Shown: positions 4,700-5,686 of the stretch, piece after piece
Layout of the letters: each line of letters opens with the position of its first letter
How positions within the stretch are numbered: position 1 is the stretch's first letter
The notes under the pieces: generated by a model
Told to the model about the DNA's origin: nothing
Database searches by the model: none
The model's input: the letters and a program-made list of their open reading frames with translations, nothing else
Made by a program: the position numbers and the translations under genes
Assembly: GCA_023389135.1 (NCBI GenBank)
Contig: JAEWEX010000100.1
Coordinates: 1-5,686 of the forward strand
Source of the DNA: Pseudomonadota bacterium
GTDB taxonomy: Bacteria > Pseudomonadota > Alphaproteobacteria > Rhizobiales > Methylopilaceae
Direction: 5' to 3'
Length of the DNA: 5,686 nt

Positions 4700-5686
4700 T
4701 CAGCCCTTGAAGTCCAGCAGTGCGGGCAGCACCGTGGTGATGGATGGCACCGCCGCGACCAGCAGCAGCCCGGCGATCAGCACCGCGAGGTAGCCGAGCA
4801 TCACGCGGCTGGTGGGCTCCACCCGGGCGCCGGAGATCTTGCAGGCCACGTAGAGCGCGATGCCGATGGGCGGCAGGATCGAGCCGATGCCGAACGCCTC
4901 CGCCATGATGATCCCGTATTGCAGCGGGTCGACGCCCAGCTGGACGGCGACCGGCAGCAGCAGCGGCGCGAGGATGATGATGGTGACGAAGCTGTCCAGC
5001 ACCGCCGCCACGATGACGGTGATGACGATCACCGCCACCAGGAAGCCCATGGTGCCGAGCCCGGAGGCGAGCGCCGCCAGCGACTGCGTAACGCCCTCCA
5101 GCGTCAGCGCCCACGAGAAGATGGTCGCGGCGCTGACGGTGAAGAAGATCATGCCGTTCAGCATCGAGGCGCTGGTCAGCGTCTCCCAGAAGCTCGCCCA
5201 GGTGAAGCGCCTGTAGACCATGCCGAGCACCAGCCCGTAGACCACGGCGAAGGTGGACACCTCCGTGGGCGTGCCGAAGCCGCCGATGATGCCGCCGATC
5301 AGGATCACCGGCATCAGCATGGGCAGCAGCGCGCTGCGGCCGGCGGATGCGATCTGGCCCGCCGTGGCGCGCGCGGTCGGCTGCCAGCCGAACACCGAGG
5401 CGCGGATGCGGATCAGGATCATCAGGCACACCGCCAGCGTCGCCGCCGGCAGCAGCCCCGCGATGAACAGCGCCCCGGTGGAGATGCCGGTGGCCGAGCC
5501 GATCAGGATCAGCGCGATGCTGGGCGGCACGGCCTCGGCCATGGCGGCGGCGGAGGCCAGCACCGCCGCGCGCTCGGGCGCCGGGTAGCCCTGCTCCTCC
5601 AGCCGCTTGCTCATGGGGATGCCGATCATCGCCATGTCGGCGGCCTTGGAGCCGGAGATGCAGGAGCCCAGATAGCAGCCCACCAC
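4700..5686 (-). CDS. dctM: TRAP transporter large permease subunit, DctM family (5' end outside window)
   Basis: This is the large inner-membrane subunit that forms the transport path of a TRAP carrier, working with a DctQ-type small subunit and the DctP receptor. The visible part is 328 codons. The frame enters at the window edge with GTG-GTG, which is internal Val-Val, not a start. Families of this type are about 425-440 residues, so around 100 N-terminal residues are missing, or more if it is a DctQ-DctM fusion. Visible landmarks are SGSKAADMAMIG (11-22), where DctM proteins have their conserved G-S-A-D segment, GYPAPERAAVLASAAAM, and the first proline pair AVPPSIALILIG (52-63). A second repeat has FGTPTEVSTFAVVYG and the proline pair GSILPPIGIALYVACK. 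About eight or nine hydrophobic segments remain. The stop is TGA at 4702-4700, 41 bases before dctP. The order M then P suggests that the small subunit lies upstream, outside the window. Confidence 0.96.
   Translation of the reverse strand: MVGCYLGSCISGSKAADMAMIGIPMSKRLEEQGYPAPERAAVLASAAAMAEAVPPSIALILIGSATGISTGALFIAGLLPAATLAVCLMILIRIRASVFGWQPTARATAGQIASAGRSALLPMLMPVILIGGIIGGFGTPTEVSTFAVVYGLVLGMVYRRFTWASFWETLTSASMLNGMIFFTVSAATIFSWALTLEGVTQSLAALASGLGTMGFLVAVIVITVIVAAVLDSFVTIIILAPLLLPVAVQLGVDPLQYGIIMAEAFGIGSILPPIGIALYVACKISGARVEPTSRVMLGYLAVLIAGLLLVAAVPSITTVLPALLDFKG

Noticed and set aside
3813..4793. A 326-codon plus-strand open frame opposite dctP
   Set aside because: It mirrors the dctP coding sequence and has no ribosome binding site or domain of its own. 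Codon-position bias favours the minus strand.
4659..5429. Upstream 257 codons of the open frame that contains dctP, which would give a 595-residue protein
   Set aside because: The stretch overlaps dctM in another frame and reads as His/Arg/Gly-rich nonsense. The true start is shown by the Tat signal and GGGAGG before 4658.
5684..5686. GTG at the right edge as a start codon for the TRAP permease
   Set aside because: It falls inside the conserved membrane core, just before the SGSKAAD segment. The protein continues beyond the window.

Overview
The window is strongly G+C rich and looks like part of a transport and catabolism region from an alphaproteobacterium of the Rhizobiales or Rhodospirillales kind. 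That placement is an inference from base composition, the density of solute-binding proteins and the protein families; no rRNA or other marker gene is present. Every gene I can support lies on the minus strand. The long plus-strand open frames are G+C-driven shadows.

Reading in the direction of transcription, from high to low coordinates, the first block runs from 5686 to 969. It holds the 3' three quarters of a TRAP transporter large membrane subunit (dctM), its periplasmic receptor with a Tat-type signal (dctP), an HD-domain metalloprotein of unknown substrate, a D-2-hydroxyacid dehydrogenase, and a ten-helix EamA/DMT permease. The gaps are 41, 77, 22 and 33 bases, so these five genes are probably one operon. 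The likely logic is uptake of an organic acid by the TRAP system, intracellular processing by the HD protein and/or the dehydrogenase, and export of a product or sensing of balance by the EamA permease. The substrate cannot be read from the sequence. A G+C-rich inverted repeat sits between dctP and the HD gene.

The second unit starts after a 140-base intergenic region (829-968). It encodes a Bug/TctC-type solute-binding protein that runs off the left edge of the window. The intergenic region is unusually rich in structure for its length. It holds a perfect 7-bp inverted repeat directly abutting a consensus TTGACA -35 box, an A+T-rich 14-bp palindrome on the expected -10 position, and a perfect 9-bp G+C hairpin in the leader whose CCUCCC segment is complementary to the Shine-Dalgarno sequence. 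This suggests that the receptor gene has its own regulated promoter.

I saw no tRNA, rRNA, CRISPR array, insertion sequence or phage gene. The most interesting items are the HD protein, whose six metal-ligand-type residues fit a binuclear HD enzyme inside a TRAP operon, and the layered control region upstream of the TctC-type gene.
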